DNA from: JANQJA01 sp040880285
Lineage (GTDB): Bacteria > Pseudomonadota > Gammaproteobacteria > Pseudomonadales > Azotimanducaceae
Reading direction: 5' to 3'
DNA: 37,534 nt
NCBI GenBank assembly: GCA_040880285.1
Contig: JBBDIT010000023.1
Location: forward strand, 1 to 37,534
Shown: positions 23,811-32,483 of the stretch, in pieces
Position numbering within the stretch: the stretch's first letter is position 1
Layout of the letters: every line of letters starts with the position of its first letter
Notes under the pieces: model-generated
Databases searched by the model: none
Told to the model about the DNA's origin: nothing
Seen by the model: only the letters and a program-made list of their open reading frames with translations
Made by a program: the position numbers and the translations under genes

Positions 23811-25022
23811 CTAAAGCCCCAGTACCATTTTCGCCATGATGTTGCGTTGGATCTCATTGGACCCGGCATAGATCGACACCTTACGCTGATTGAAGTAGGA
23901 CGGCGCCGCAACCCCCGCGTAGGCAGGGCCAATCGGTTCGACGTTGAGACCTTTGGCGGGTCCGGGATTGTCAAACGGCACCGCATAGTCGCCAACCGCT
24001 TCAAGCACAAGTTCCGTCAACTCCTGTTGTAATTCCGTGCCTCGGCATTTCAACAACGACGATTCCGGTCCAACGTTTCCACCCGTGGCGATGCTGCTCA
24101 AAATACGCAGTTCGGTAAACTCCATCGCGTGAATCGCGATTTCAGTTTCTGCCAGCTTGCGGCGGAAGCCTTCATTTTCAATCAATGGTGCGCCGTTCAC
24201 CTGTTCGCGCGCGGCAATTTCCTTGACGTTCTGAAGGCCCGCCTTGAGACCATGGGAATACGCATTGCCCCTTTCAAACTCCAACAGGTACTTGGCGTAG
24301 GTCCAGCCCTTGCCTTCCTCGCCAATCAAGTTGGCAACCGGTACCTTGACGTCGGTAAAGTGCACCATATTAACTTCCTGGAAACCCTTCGGCGGATTGT
24401 CGATGGTTTCAATCGGGACCACGTCGATACCCGGCGATGTCATATCGATAAGCAGGAAGGAGATACCCATCTGGCGGATGTCTTCATCGCTGGTTCGGAC
24501 CAGGCAGAAGATCCAGTCCGCATACTGTCCGAGGGTATTCCAGGTTTTGGTGCCATTGACGATATAGTGATCGCCGTCCCGGACCGCCCGGGTTCGAAGT
24601 GACGCAAGGTCAGACCCGGCGCCAGGTTCCGAGTAACCCTGGCAGAACCAGATGTCACTGGCGAGGATCTTCGGCAAGAAAAACTTTTTTTGTTCCTCCG
24701 TGCCATATTTCATGATGACTGGCGAAACCATACTGAGTCCAAACGGCATCACTCCGGGCGTATCCGCGGCAGCCATTTCAAGGTCGTACAGGTAACGTTG
24801 GGTTGGCGTGAACTCCGGGCCACCATATTCGCTGGGCCAATTAAGTCCAGCCCAACCCTTCTCGTAGAGTTTCTTCTGCCAGTAGACGTGATCTTCCTTG
24901 GTCAGATGACCATTGGCACTACGTTTGTGGCGTTCACGCATTTCTTCCGGATAGTTTTGATTTATCCACTCGCGCACTTCTTGCTGGAACTTGAAATCTT
25001 CATCGCTAAAACTGAGATCCAT
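23811..25022 (-). CDS. acyl-CoA dehydrogenase (second, FadE-type)
   Basis: A 403-residue acyl-CoA dehydrogenase from the ATG at 25022; a TTG seven codons upstream is less likely. FAD/substrate motifs include CQGYSEPGAGSDLAS, WNTLGQ and IYAGSNEIQRNIM at the C-terminus. At the position of MCAD Glu376, fifteen residues before IYAGS, this protein has a small residue instead. A glutamate in LLEFERG fits the alternative base used by isovaleryl-CoA dehydrogenase. The subfamily resembles FadE-type enzymes for bulky acyl-CoAs (long or branched chains, or steroid and dicarboxylic side chains). It lies 34 bases after the larger dehydrogenase gene in the same operon. Confidence 0.9.
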   Translation of the reverse strand: MDLSFSDEDFKFQQEVREWINQNYPEEMRERHKRSANGHLTKEDHVYWQKKLYEKGWAGLNWPSEYGGPEFTPTQRYLYDLEMAAADTPGVMPFGLSMVSPVIMKYGTEEQKKFFLPKILASDIWFCQGYSEPGAGSDLASLRTRAVRDGDHYIVNGTKTWNTLGQYADWIFCLVRTSDEDIRQMGISFLLIDMTSPGIDVVPIETIDNPPKGFQEVNMVHFTDVKVPVANLIGEEGKGWTYAKYLLEFERGNAYSHGLKAGLQNVKEIAAREQVNGAPLIENEGFRRKLAETEIAIHAMEFTELRILSSIATGGNVGPESSLLKCRGTELQQELTELVLEAVGDYAVPFDNPGPAKGLNVEPIGPAYAGVAAPSYFNQRKVSIYAGSNEIQRNIMAKMVLGL

Positions 25023-25056
25023 AATCTTGTTACCTGTGTTCAACTAATCCGAATTA

Positions 25057-26682
25057 TCAATGCCAGGTGGCATTCTCCACAAGGCTTCTGCCGACAACTT
25101 TCAGTGCCAGCGTTTCTTCTGTACCTTCGAAGATCGACAGCACACGTGCGTCCAGCCAGTAACGGCTGACAGCAGATTCTTCAGCGTATCCCATACCACC
25201 GTGGATTTGCATCGCCTCCCTGGTAACCCACTCGGCAGCCTTGCACGCAAAGAGCTTGACCAGGCTCGCCTCCATCTGGCCCTTGCCGGAATCCATCAGC
25301 CGCCCGACATCATAAGTGAACTGCCTGGATGCGGAAAGATACGCCGCCATGCGCGCCAACTTGATACGATTTAACTGGTAGTCACCGATGGCTCTGCCAA
25401 ACACCTTGCGTTCACCAGCGTAGCTGATGGCTTTCTCAAACGCCGCCTGCATTACACCACAGGCACGCGCCGCCGTCTGGATACGCCCTCCCATAAAGCC
25501 ACGCATGGTGAAGTAGAATCCACGACCGACCCCCTGGCCCTCACCTATCACGTGAGATGACGGGACGAAGAAATCGTCATAGAACAATTGGAATGAATGC
25601 ATACCACGATAGCCGACAGTTGGTATCGCCTTGCCCACCAGTCGCCCGCCACCAGGCTGGGTCACCTCGAATTCATGGCCGTCAAATGAAGGTTTTTCCA
25701 CGATAAACAAGGTCAAGCCCCTGTGCCCCAGATTTACGTCCGGGTCGGTGCGTGCCAGCGTCAGCAGGACACCGGACTTGCCGGCAAATGTACTCCAGGT
25801 TTTTGATCCGGACAGGCGCCAGCCATCATTGTGGGCCGTGGCCTTGAGACGGATGGAGGCTACATCCGAACCATAGTCAGGTTCGGTAATACAGATGCCG
25901 CACAAGGGCTCACCGCTTGCAAGTTTCGGCAACCAATAAGACTGCTGCTCTTTGGTACCACCCTCAAGCAGTGCTCGCGCCATAATCTCGGGCCGCGTTA
26001 TCAGGCTGCCAGCACCCCCCAGCGAGGCCCTGGACAATTCTTCGGTCACGACGATCATACCGAGGCTATCTTCATGGTCATCCGGCAACAAGCCACCAAA
26101 ACGTTCCGGCACTGAAAGACCAAAACAACCCAACGCTTTCAACCCGGTAAGGACTTCATCGGGGATCATGCGATCTTCCCGGTGGATCGATTCCGCGAGT
26201 GGTGCAACCACCTTGTCGGCAAACTGGCGAAACGTGGCCGCTATCATTGCTTTTTCTTCATCCAGGCCGCGCGCACCCACCTCGCCGTGGTTCCTGGTCA
26301 GCGCCTCGCCTAATCGTTCCAGGTTTTTCGATGACAACTGATCATTGACAAAGTCGATGCTGATTTCATTACTGTAAGCGCTTTCCAATCCAAGTTCTTT
26401 TGCATGCCGCCGGAGCCGACCGGAAATATTATCGATCACCTCGGCGACAAACACTCGCGCCAGATCCTCCTCAAGCACACCATGCTGCGGCGCATACAGG
26501 GCAAGGCTGCGAGCCGCCTCCACCTCCGCCTTACAAACAGCAAGATCGAACACGGCTTGCTGGTAGTGATCGAGTTTTATCGTATCTACCTTACCGGCCG
26601 ACTCGCATTTACCGCGCAAACTGACAAGGGCCCCAATGACAAGGGATTCAATTTCATCAATATAACGTGCCAGGGTCATCAT
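25057..26682 (-). CDS. acyl-CoA dehydrogenase with N-terminal extension, methylsuccinyl-CoA dehydrogenase-like
   Basis: A 541-residue member with a ~135-residue helical N-terminal extension before the ordinary acyl-CoA dehydrogenase fold. The core has ITEPDYGSD (266-274), KTWSTFAG, GGRIQTAARACGV (398-410) and the catalytic motif IHGGMGYAEES with E502 at the MCAD Glu376 position. The extension, the length and the RIQTAARA segment match what I recall of (2S)-methylsuccinyl-CoA dehydrogenase of the ethylmalonyl-CoA pathway. No crotonyl-CoA carboxylase/reductase, ethylmalonyl-CoA mutase or typical malyl-CoA lyase is in view, so the substrate may differ. Its ATG overlaps the stop of the DUF6986 gene by four bases, implying tight coupling with that CitE-like protein. 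Confidence 0.85.
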   Translation of the reverse strand: MMTLARYIDEIESLVIGALVSLRGKCESAGKVDTIKLDHYQQAVFDLAVCKAEVEAARSLALYAPQHGVLEEDLARVFVAEVIDNISGRLRRHAKELGLESAYSNEISIDFVNDQLSSKNLERLGEALTRNHGEVGARGLDEEKAMIAATFRQFADKVVAPLAESIHREDRMIPDEVLTGLKALGCFGLSVPERFGGLLPDDHEDSLGMIVVTEELSRASLGGAGSLITRPEIMARALLEGGTKEQQSYWLPKLASGEPLCGICITEPDYGSDVASIRLKATAHNDGWRLSGSKTWSTFAGKSGVLLTLARTDPDVNLGHRGLTLFIVEKPSFDGHEFEVTQPGGGRLVGKAIPTVGYRGMHSFQLFYDDFFVPSSHVIGEGQGVGRGFYFTMRGFMGGRIQTAARACGVMQAAFEKAISYAGERKVFGRAIGDYQLNRIKLARMAAYLSASRQFTYDVGRLMDSGKGQMEASLVKLFACKAAEWVTREAMQIHGGMGYAEESAVSRYWLDARVLSIFEGTEETLALKVVGRSLVENATWH

Positions 26683-28067
26683 TCAGTCACCTGGGTACGG
26701 TTTTCAACGATGCGCAGAAATGATCGCCCCTTGAGTTCTTCCAGCGTGATCCCGGTCCTGACAACATCCTCTTCCGATAGCGCCCCGCAATTCAAACCGG
26801 AAACAAAGAAGTTCACCAGGCCCTGGCCCGTGGCGGCATCGTCAAAGGTATTGCCCACAAGCGACGCCTGCGCGGCGCGGTCGACAAACGTTTTAAGGCG
26901 TGCGGTGGCGTCATCGAGTCCGGTCAGGAAGAAGTAGTAAACTGCTGCAAACCTCGCAGGAATCTGGGCTGGATTCAGGTCCCAGCCTTGATAGTAACCC
27001 CGCTTCAACGAGTGCATGACATTGTTAAAGTGTACTTGCCAGGCTCCCCGAACCACCTGCCTGTTTTCTTCCAACTGAGTAGCCGACAGGGACCCGTCAC
27101 GATCGGGACGATGCGGGCCAATCGGCATGATATTGGTAATGCCGTCACATAGGGTGACCGGCGTGCCAGTCAGGCAAACTTGCATCAGGTTACGCGCAAA
27201 GTCAGCCGCAGGATGCCTGTGATCCTGGTAATTGGATGCAATGTTGCAGGATGCGGTGTAATCAAATGTACCCAGAATCGCGCAACTGACCCTGCCCCGC
27301 CCGGCTCCCACCAGGGCCGGGATCCGAATCTCACCAGCCGGCGTCAGCATCGACTGGACGGTCTCAATCATGAGTTCAATATGGATCCCGCCAGTCTCAA
27401 GACCGCACCTTTGTTCCAGCAAATCCAGGCAATCCGCCAGTGCTGCCACCTGGGCCTCACTCGTTACCTTTGGCAGGGTAACGACAAATCGCAATGGCAG
27501 CCCATGGCCGGATGCTGCGAGTGTCGTGATAAAGATATCCAGGGTTTGGAGCGCCCGGACCCTGGCTTCTTCTGTCAATGCCTTGATACGCAGCCCCACC
27601 TGCGATGGCAGGGTCCCGGCTGCAAGGCCCTCCGCCATGGCCGTCGCCGCGGCAAAGGCGTGCTGGTCTTCCTCTGCATCCGGGCGGGAACCATAACCGT
27701 CCTCAAAATCCACCCGGTGATCCTCCACCGCCTCGGAGGCAAGTTTGGTGCTAACCCGTTCAAACATAAGCCGGGCGATGTGGGCCTCGGCATCGGAGAC
27801 AGGACTTTGTGCTGTTTCATAACCCTGGATCCCCAATGCCCCGGCAAAGTCCGCATAATCCGATGCGTAAGTAGACAGACTCTGCTGCGCGAGTTGAGTC
27901 AGGCGCGCCGCAGCACCTGGCTTGTAAAGATGCGCACCACCGTACACCGTATGCACCGGCTGGCGCGACATGGAAACGCCGGGGAATCGTCTGGAAAAGA
28001 TGCCATTGGCTTCCGACAGGGCTGACATCACCGGCGCGAGATCGGTTTCATTCAATGTGGTTTTCAA
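26679..28067 (-). CDS. DUF6986 / CitE-like (HpcH-HpaI superfamily) putative lyase or aldolase
   Basis: A 462-residue protein that I place in the DUF6986 group of TIM-barrel proteins related to citrate lyase beta subunit and malyl-CoA lyase. Features are QPVHTVYGGAHL (36-47), VEDHRVDFEDGYGSRPDAEED (114-134), R160 in GLRIKA, and probable Mg2+ ligands E235 in ELMIET and D269 in GTFDYT. CitE-like enzymes use such an Arg and Glu/Asp pair to hold an enolate. The reaction of DUF6986 is unknown to me. The start is TTG (28065-28067) with AGGAAG five bases upstream; no better ATG fits. It heads the five-gene operon and overlaps the methylsuccinyl-CoA-dehydrogenase-like gene. Confidence 0.82.
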   Translation of the reverse strand: MKTTLNETDLAPVMSALSEANGIFSRRFPGVSMSRQPVHTVYGGAHLYKPGAAARLTQLAQQSLSTYASDYADFAGALGIQGYETAQSPVSDAEAHIARLMFERVSTKLASEAVEDHRVDFEDGYGSRPDAEEDQHAFAAATAMAEGLAAGTLPSQVGLRIKALTEEARVRALQTLDIFITTLAASGHGLPLRFVVTLPKVTSEAQVAALADCLDLLEQRCGLETGGIHIELMIETVQSMLTPAGEIRIPALVGAGRGRVSCAILGTFDYTASCNIASNYQDHRHPAADFARNLMQVCLTGTPVTLCDGITNIMPIGPHRPDRDGSLSATQLEENRQVVRGAWQVHFNNVMHSLKRGYYQGWDLNPAQIPARFAAVYYFFLTGLDDATARLKTFVDRAAQASLVGNTFDDAATGQGLVNFFVSGLNCGALSEEDVVRTGITLEELKGRSFLRIVENRTQVTE

Positions 28068-28198
28068 ACAAACTTCCTGTTTCCAGATTATCGGGGGCGG
28101 CTAATACTAACCTGCCTGTCGCACAGTGCAAAAGCCGATGCAATTGGGTATGTTAAGCCGCCATTACCACATCTCCCGGAAAAAAGGTGAAATGACAC

Positions 28199-29098
28199 GT
28201 GGCTGACATGCCCAATATTGAGCCAGTTCGGCAATATTTCTTTGAATTACAGACGCAAATCTGCGATACGCTGGGCACCATCGATGGTGGTGACGGCTTT
28301 AGTATTGAGGATATCCACGGTGATCAGGGTGCCCATTCAAGGCCCCGCGTCCTCGACGGTGGCCCGGTAGTCGAACGTGGAGCCGTCCAGTTTACCTACA
28401 GCATTGGTGACAAGTTACCACCGGCTGCCAGCGAACGTAATCCGGAATTGGCCGGCAAAGGTTTCGAAGCCACTGCGATCTCAATGATCATGCATCCGCG
28501 TAACCCTTACGTACCCACATTCCATGCTAATTTACGGTTTTTCCTAATCGACGAAACCGCCTGGTACTTTGGTGGCGGGTTTGACTTGACTCCTTACTAT
28601 CCATTCCGGGAAGACGTGGTGCACTGGCACCAGACGGCAAAGGCCGCATGCGACCCGTTCGGGCCGGATGTCTATCCGCGCCTCAAAAAATGGTGTGATG
28701 AGTATTTTTACCTGGGCCACCGGCAGGAAGCACGTGGTGTCGGTGGCCTCTTCTTCGATGACTGGACCGAAGGCGGCTTCGATACCAGCCTCGCGTTCGC
28801 CAAAAGTGTCGGTGACCATATCCTGCCTGCCTATGTGCCGATATTGGAGAAACGCAAAGACACACCCTATGGCGAGCGAGAAGAGGAATTTATGCTGTAT
28901 CGACGGGGTCGATATGCGGAGTTTAATCTCGCCATCGACCGGGGAACCCGCTACGGCATCCAGTCTGGCCGACGCATCGAATCAGTGCTGGCGTCCATGC
29001 CACCACGAGCGATCTGGAAATACAACTGGCAGCCGGCACCCGGATCAGTCGAAGAGCGCCTCTACAAAGATTTCCTGCCGGCGCAAGAATGGTGCTAG
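28199..29098 (+). CDS. hemF: oxygen-dependent coproporphyrinogen III oxidase
   Basis: Converts coproporphyrinogen III to protoporphyrinogen IX with O2 in haem synthesis; cytoplasmic. The ~299-residue length matches HemF. Conserved stretches are GGGFDLTPYYPF (near 121-132), HPRNPYVPTFHANLRFF, the GRRIESVLASMPP loop and the C-terminal WKYNW segment. I used the GTG at 28199, which has AAGGTG eight bases upstream; an ATG three codons later is possible. A tiny out-of-frame ATG just before it stops after four codons. The gene is divergent from the DUF6986 operon and convergent with the dipeptidase. It implies oxygen-using metabolism. Confidence 0.96.
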   Translation: MADMPNIEPVRQYFFELQTQICDTLGTIDGGDGFSIEDIHGDQGAHSRPRVLDGGPVVERGAVQFTYSIGDKLPPAASERNPELAGKGFEATAISMIMHPRNPYVPTFHANLRFFLIDETAWYFGGGFDLTPYYPFREDVVHWHQTAKAACDPFGPDVYPRLKKWCDEYFYLGHRQEARGVGGLFFDDWTEGGFDTSLAFAKSVGDHILPAYVPILEKRKDTPYGEREEEFMLYRRGRYAEFNLAIDRGTRYGIQSGRRIESVLASMPPRAIWKYNWQPAPGSVEERLYKDFLPAQEWC

Positions 29099-29124
29099 AT
29101 CAAACTTTAACTTAGTTCGATATC

Positions 29125-30390
29125 CTATTGTTTTAACTCTTTTTTTAACTCTTTTTTTAACTCGGCATATCGTTCCACTTCAGCCCAGACTCGCATCAGG
29201 TTTCCACCCAGGATCTGCTCGATCTGATCCTCCGAATAACCACGCTCCAGCAGCCCATTGATAAAGTTCGGATAGTCGCTGACGTCCTTGAATCCTGTCG
29301 GGAGTGTGTCCCCTACGCCGTCGAAATCTGATCCGATCCCGATGTGGTCTATCCCGGCAATCTTGACCACATGATCCACATGATCCAGCACGTCATTCAT
29401 AGCTGCGCGGCTAAAGGGATTTTCCGCATAGATTCTCCTGGTGGCGGCGACTGCCGCGTCCGAGCCGGCTTCAAGACCATTGGCCTCAATATATTGCCTG
29501 GCAAGCTCACTCCTTGCCTGCGAACTCTCACGTGACGCCGCTGAGAGGAAGGTCGAGCCGATATTCAGCTGCATCACGCCACCGTTTCGGGCCAGCTTGA
29601 CCAGCATGTCATCACTCATATTGCGTTCGAAACCGGGTACGAAATGTCGTGCCGATGAGTGCGACGCGATGACCGGCGTGCTTGAAATTTCGATGACCTG
29701 GTCGAAGGCCTCATCAGAAATGTGGGACACATCCACCATCATTCCGATTTCGTTCATGGCAGCTATCAAGGTCTTGCCAAAGTCGCTCAGCCCTCCCCAT
29801 CGCTTGTTTTCATCATAGGAAGAATCCGAAATATGATTACTCTTCGAATGACTCAAGGTGATGTAGCGAATTCCACGATCATAAAAATAGCGGAGATTGG
29901 CAAGATCCCCTTCGATCGGAGCCCCGTTTTCCATCCCCAGGGCAAGTGAGATTTTCCCTGCCTCAACCTGTTCCATGACCGCCCGCGTACTATCGCCAAT
30001 CGCAAATTTGTCAGGATGCGATTCCACCATGCCTTCCACCATATCAATCAACTGATCGGCCAACGCCTTTGCGCCGCCTTCCTCATCCACAGAAGCGGGG
30101 ATATAGATGGACATAAAAGGAACGTTGAGCCCACCGGCAACCGCACGAGGGTAATCGAACTGGCCATCGGCAGTTGCCTGACCAATATCCTGCCAGTTCC
30201 GGTACAGCCGGAACGGTACATCGATGTGGGTATCGACGATCAGCATGCGGTCCGCCAACATCTTGCCGGCAGATACTGCCACTTCGTCAGTGCCGGGTGC
30301 CTGGACCGGGGTCGCTGGTTCTTCCCTGGAACAAGCCGACAACATAGCGACAGTGAGGATGGTAGCGGCCAGTTTCAGTGTTGTATCCAT
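29125..30390 (-). CDS. membrane dipeptidase (peptidase M19), lipoprotein
   Basis: A zinc dipeptidase of the renal-dipeptidase family, exported and lipid-anchored. From the ATG at 30390 the protein begins with a lipoprotein signal ending in the lipobox LSAC (Cys about 20), so I prefer this start to the open frame that extends to 30534. Zinc ligands are visible: HxD in VDTHIDVPF, the bridging Glu in LGMENGAPIEG, and His residues in TLSHSKSNH and VDVSHISDEA, with GSDFDG late in the chain. It would cleave dipeptides, possibly including D-amino-acid or peptidoglycan-derived ones, in the periplasm. The last 13 residues are a lysine- and glutamate-rich ELKK repeat not typical of the family. Confidence 0.92.
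   Translation of the reverse strand: MDTTLKLAATILTVAMLSACSREEPATPVQAPGTDEVAVSAGKMLADRMLIVDTHIDVPFRLYRNWQDIGQATADGQFDYPRAVAGGLNVPFMSIYIPASVDEEGGAKALADQLIDMVEGMVESHPDKFAIGDSTRAVMEQVEAGKISLALGMENGAPIEGDLANLRYFYDRGIRYITLSHSKSNHISDSSYDENKRWGGLSDFGKTLIAAMNEIGMMVDVSHISDEAFDQVIEISSTPVIASHSSARHFVPGFERNMSDDMLVKLARNGGVMQLNIGSTFLSAASRESSQARSELARQYIEANGLEAGSDAAVAATRRIYAENPFSRAAMNDVLDHVDHVVKIAGIDHIGIGSDFDGVGDTLPTGFKDVSDYPNFINGLLERGYSEDQIEQILGGNLMRVWAEVERYAELKKELKKELKQ
29131..29163. repeat. 12-bp coding tandem repeat (ELKK)
   Basis: On the coding strand GAGTTAAAAAAA repeats twice and a third copy is truncated just before the dipeptidase stop codon, encoding ELKK-ELKK-ELKQ. Each unit holds seven A residues, so the tract is prone to slippage and copy-number change. 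Confidence 0.85.
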
Positions 30391-30525
30391 CGATTTCAGT
30401 GCCACGAATGCGTACCTGTGCTGTTGTTTGCAATGGTATTCACTATAACAATCAAGCCACCGTTTGAAACCCGGCGGCATTAGGCCGTAAAGTAACAGCC
30501 TTCCAGACACCCAAAGGGACGGGCC

Positions 30526-31683
30526 TTGCTGCAACTTGATACCAAATTACCCGGGATCGGCACCACGATCTTCACCGTGATGTCCCAACTGGCAATGGAA
30601 TACGACGCGATTAACCTGTCCCAGGGCTTTCCTGATTTTCCGGTACCGACGCCATTGCTCGATCTTGTCGAAAAGTACCTGCGTGGAGGTTACAACCAGT
30701 ATCCACCCATGGCAGGAGTGCCCTATTTGAGAGAGCAGATTGCAAGGAAAGTGGGCGCCTTGTATGCAACCGATGTTGACATGGATACGGAAATTACCGT
30801 CACTTCTGGTGCCACCGAGGCCCTGTTCGTTGCGATCCAGGCGACCGTCCGCGATGGCGATGAAGTCATCGTCTTCGATCCCGCCTACGATTCCTATGAT
30901 CCGGCGGTGAAACTCGCGGGAGGCAGAATCCGTCACATCCCAATGGACCCACCAGGTTTTCGTCCCGACTGGCAACGGGTACGCGAGACGATCAACGACA
31001 AAACGCGGTTGATCATTATCAACACACCCCACAATCCGACTGGTAGCATCCTCGAGGCGTCCGATCTTACGGCACTCGCCGACTGCATCGCTGGCCACAA
31101 CATTTTCCTGCTGTCAGACGAGGTTTACGAACATATGGTGTATGACGGCAAGCAACACCATAGTCTGCTGACTCATGACAGGCTGCGGGAGCGTACCTTC
31201 GTGGTATCTTCATTCGGCAAGACCTGCCACGCCACTGGCTGGAAGGTCGCCTATTGCATTGCACCTGCGCCGCTGACAACAGAATTTCGCAAAATCCACC
31301 AGTTCGTCACCTTTACGACGCATACCCCAACCCAATGGGCCCTGGCGGAATTTATGGAGACATGCCCGGAACACTATCTTGGACTGTCCGACTTTTACCA
31401 GGCCAAGCGCGATACCTTTATTGACGCAATGCAGGGATCTGCATTCCAGATGACAAGCACCGAGGGTACCTACTTCCAGCTAGCCAACTACAGCGACATT
31501 TCCCGCATGCCAGATACGGAATTTGCCCGATTCCTGACGACACGTGCCGGAGTCGCTGCGATCCCGATTTCCGTATTCTATGCCGAGCCACCGGATACTC
31601 CTATCGTGCGGTTCTGTTTTGCCAAGGACGATGACACGCTGAAGCGCGCCGCCAGCAAACTCAAAGCCGTGGAGCACGCATAA
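30526..31683 (+). CDS. methionine aminotransferase (YbdL-like, class I)
   Basis: A PLP-dependent fold-type I aminotransferase of 385 residues. Schiff-base lysine K232 sits in SSFGKTCHATGWK, with D198 and Y201 in LSDEVYEH and the NTPHNPTG loop (166-173). The LSQGFPDFP opening is shared with kynurenine/glutamine transaminase K and E. coli YbdL, which favours methionine and glutamine. The start is TTG at 30526 with AAGGGA six bases upstream; the sequence then begins LQLDTKLPG, as expected for the family. Its stop overlaps the omega-amidase ATG by one base. The pair would transaminate 4-methylthio-2-oxobutyrate with glutamine and hydrolyse the resulting 2-oxoglutaramate. Confidence 0.9.
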   Translation: MLQLDTKLPGIGTTIFTVMSQLAMEYDAINLSQGFPDFPVPTPLLDLVEKYLRGGYNQYPPMAGVPYLREQIARKVGALYATDVDMDTEITVTSGATEALFVAIQATVRDGDEVIVFDPAYDSYDPAVKLAGGRIRHIPMDPPGFRPDWQRVRETINDKTRLIIINTPHNPTGSILEASDLTALADCIAGHNIFLLSDEVYEHMVYDGKQHHSLLTHDRLRERTFVVSSFGKTCHATGWKVAYCIAPAPLTTEFRKIHQFVTFTTHTPTQWALAEFMETCPEHYLGLSDFYQAKRDTFIDAMQGSAFQMTSTEGTYFQLANYSDISRMPDTEFARFLTTRAGVAAIPISVFYAEPPDTPIVRFCFAKDDDTLKRAASKLKAVEHA

Positions 31684-32459
31684 TGTCGACCTGCAAACTG
31701 ACCCTGGTTCAGACTCACCTTGCCTGGGAAGATCCTTCGGCCAACCTCCTGCACTTCGATCAGCGTTTGCAGGATATCGGCGACACCGACCTCATCGTCT
31801 TGCCGGAAATGTTCTCAACCGGCTTCTCTATGAACTCCAGGGCCCTGGCGGAATCCATGGATGGCAATACCGTCACCTGGCTCAAGGAAAAAGCTGCCGT
31901 GCACAACGCCACTGTCTGCGGAAGCGCCATAATTGAAGACGGCGGTGCGTACTACAATCGATTGGTTGCGGCGAGCCCGGGCGGGGATGTCATCAAATAT
32001 GACAAGCGGCATTTGTTTCGTATGAGCACGGAAAATGAAAATTACACAGCGGGTGCAGACAGGCTCACTTTTCAGGCCGGTGCTGCAACCATTTTCCCCC
32101 AGGTTTGCTACGATCTCAGGTTTCCGGTTTTTAGCCGAAACGATCTCGGCTATGACGTTCTGCTCTACATAGCCAACTGGCCAGCGAGGCGCCGGGACCA
32201 CTGGACCACGTTACTGCGCGCCCGTGCGATAGAAAACCAGTGCTATGTGGTAGGGCTTAACCGGATCGGCAGTGACGGTAATAACGTGGACTACAGCGGC
32301 GATTCCGCAGTAATCGATTTTAACGGCGCCACCATGCTGTCGTTGGGAAACAAGGATACGGTTACCAGTCTCGAGATTGATATGACCCTGCTTGAAACTT
32401 ATCGCGAGCAGTTTCCGGTATGGAAAGACGCGGATGTCTTCCACCTTGGCGACCGTTAA
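31683..32459 (+). CDS. nitrilase-superfamily omega-amidase (YafV-like)
   Basis: Hydrolyses 2-oxoglutaramate to 2-oxoglutarate and ammonia, pulling glutamine-dependent transamination forward. The 258-residue protein shows the nitrilase triad: E42 in LPEMFSTGF, K108 in KYDKRHLF and C142 in VCYDLRFPVF. The exact phrases LPEMFSTGF and CYDLRFPV are hallmarks of the YafV/NIT2 omega-amidase branch. Its ATG shares a base with the aminotransferase stop (TAATG), so translation is coupled. It converges on pyk with only 24 bases between the two stops, and I see no terminator there. Confidence 0.92.
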   Translation: MSTCKLTLVQTHLAWEDPSANLLHFDQRLQDIGDTDLIVLPEMFSTGFSMNSRALAESMDGNTVTWLKEKAAVHNATVCGSAIIEDGGAYYNRLVAASPGGDVIKYDKRHLFRMSTENENYTAGADRLTFQAGAATIFPQVCYDLRFPVFSRNDLGYDVLLYIANWPARRRDHWTTLLRARAIENQCYVVGLNRIGSDGNNVDYSGDSAVIDFNGATMLSLGNKDTVTSLEIDMTLLETYREQFPVWKDADVFHLGDR

Positions 32460-32483
32460 CCATCAGGGATTATTGAAAACGGG

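Noticed and set aside
27180..28025. 281-codon plus-strand frame opposite the DUF6986 gene
   Set aside because: Antisense shadow: no start signal, histidine/arginine-rich composition, and the minus-strand protein is clearly real.
28068..28198. Promoter TTGCAC-N16-TAGTAT for the DUF6986 operon on the minus strand
   Set aside because: The -35 match is only three of six, so not listed as a feature, although a promoter must lie here.
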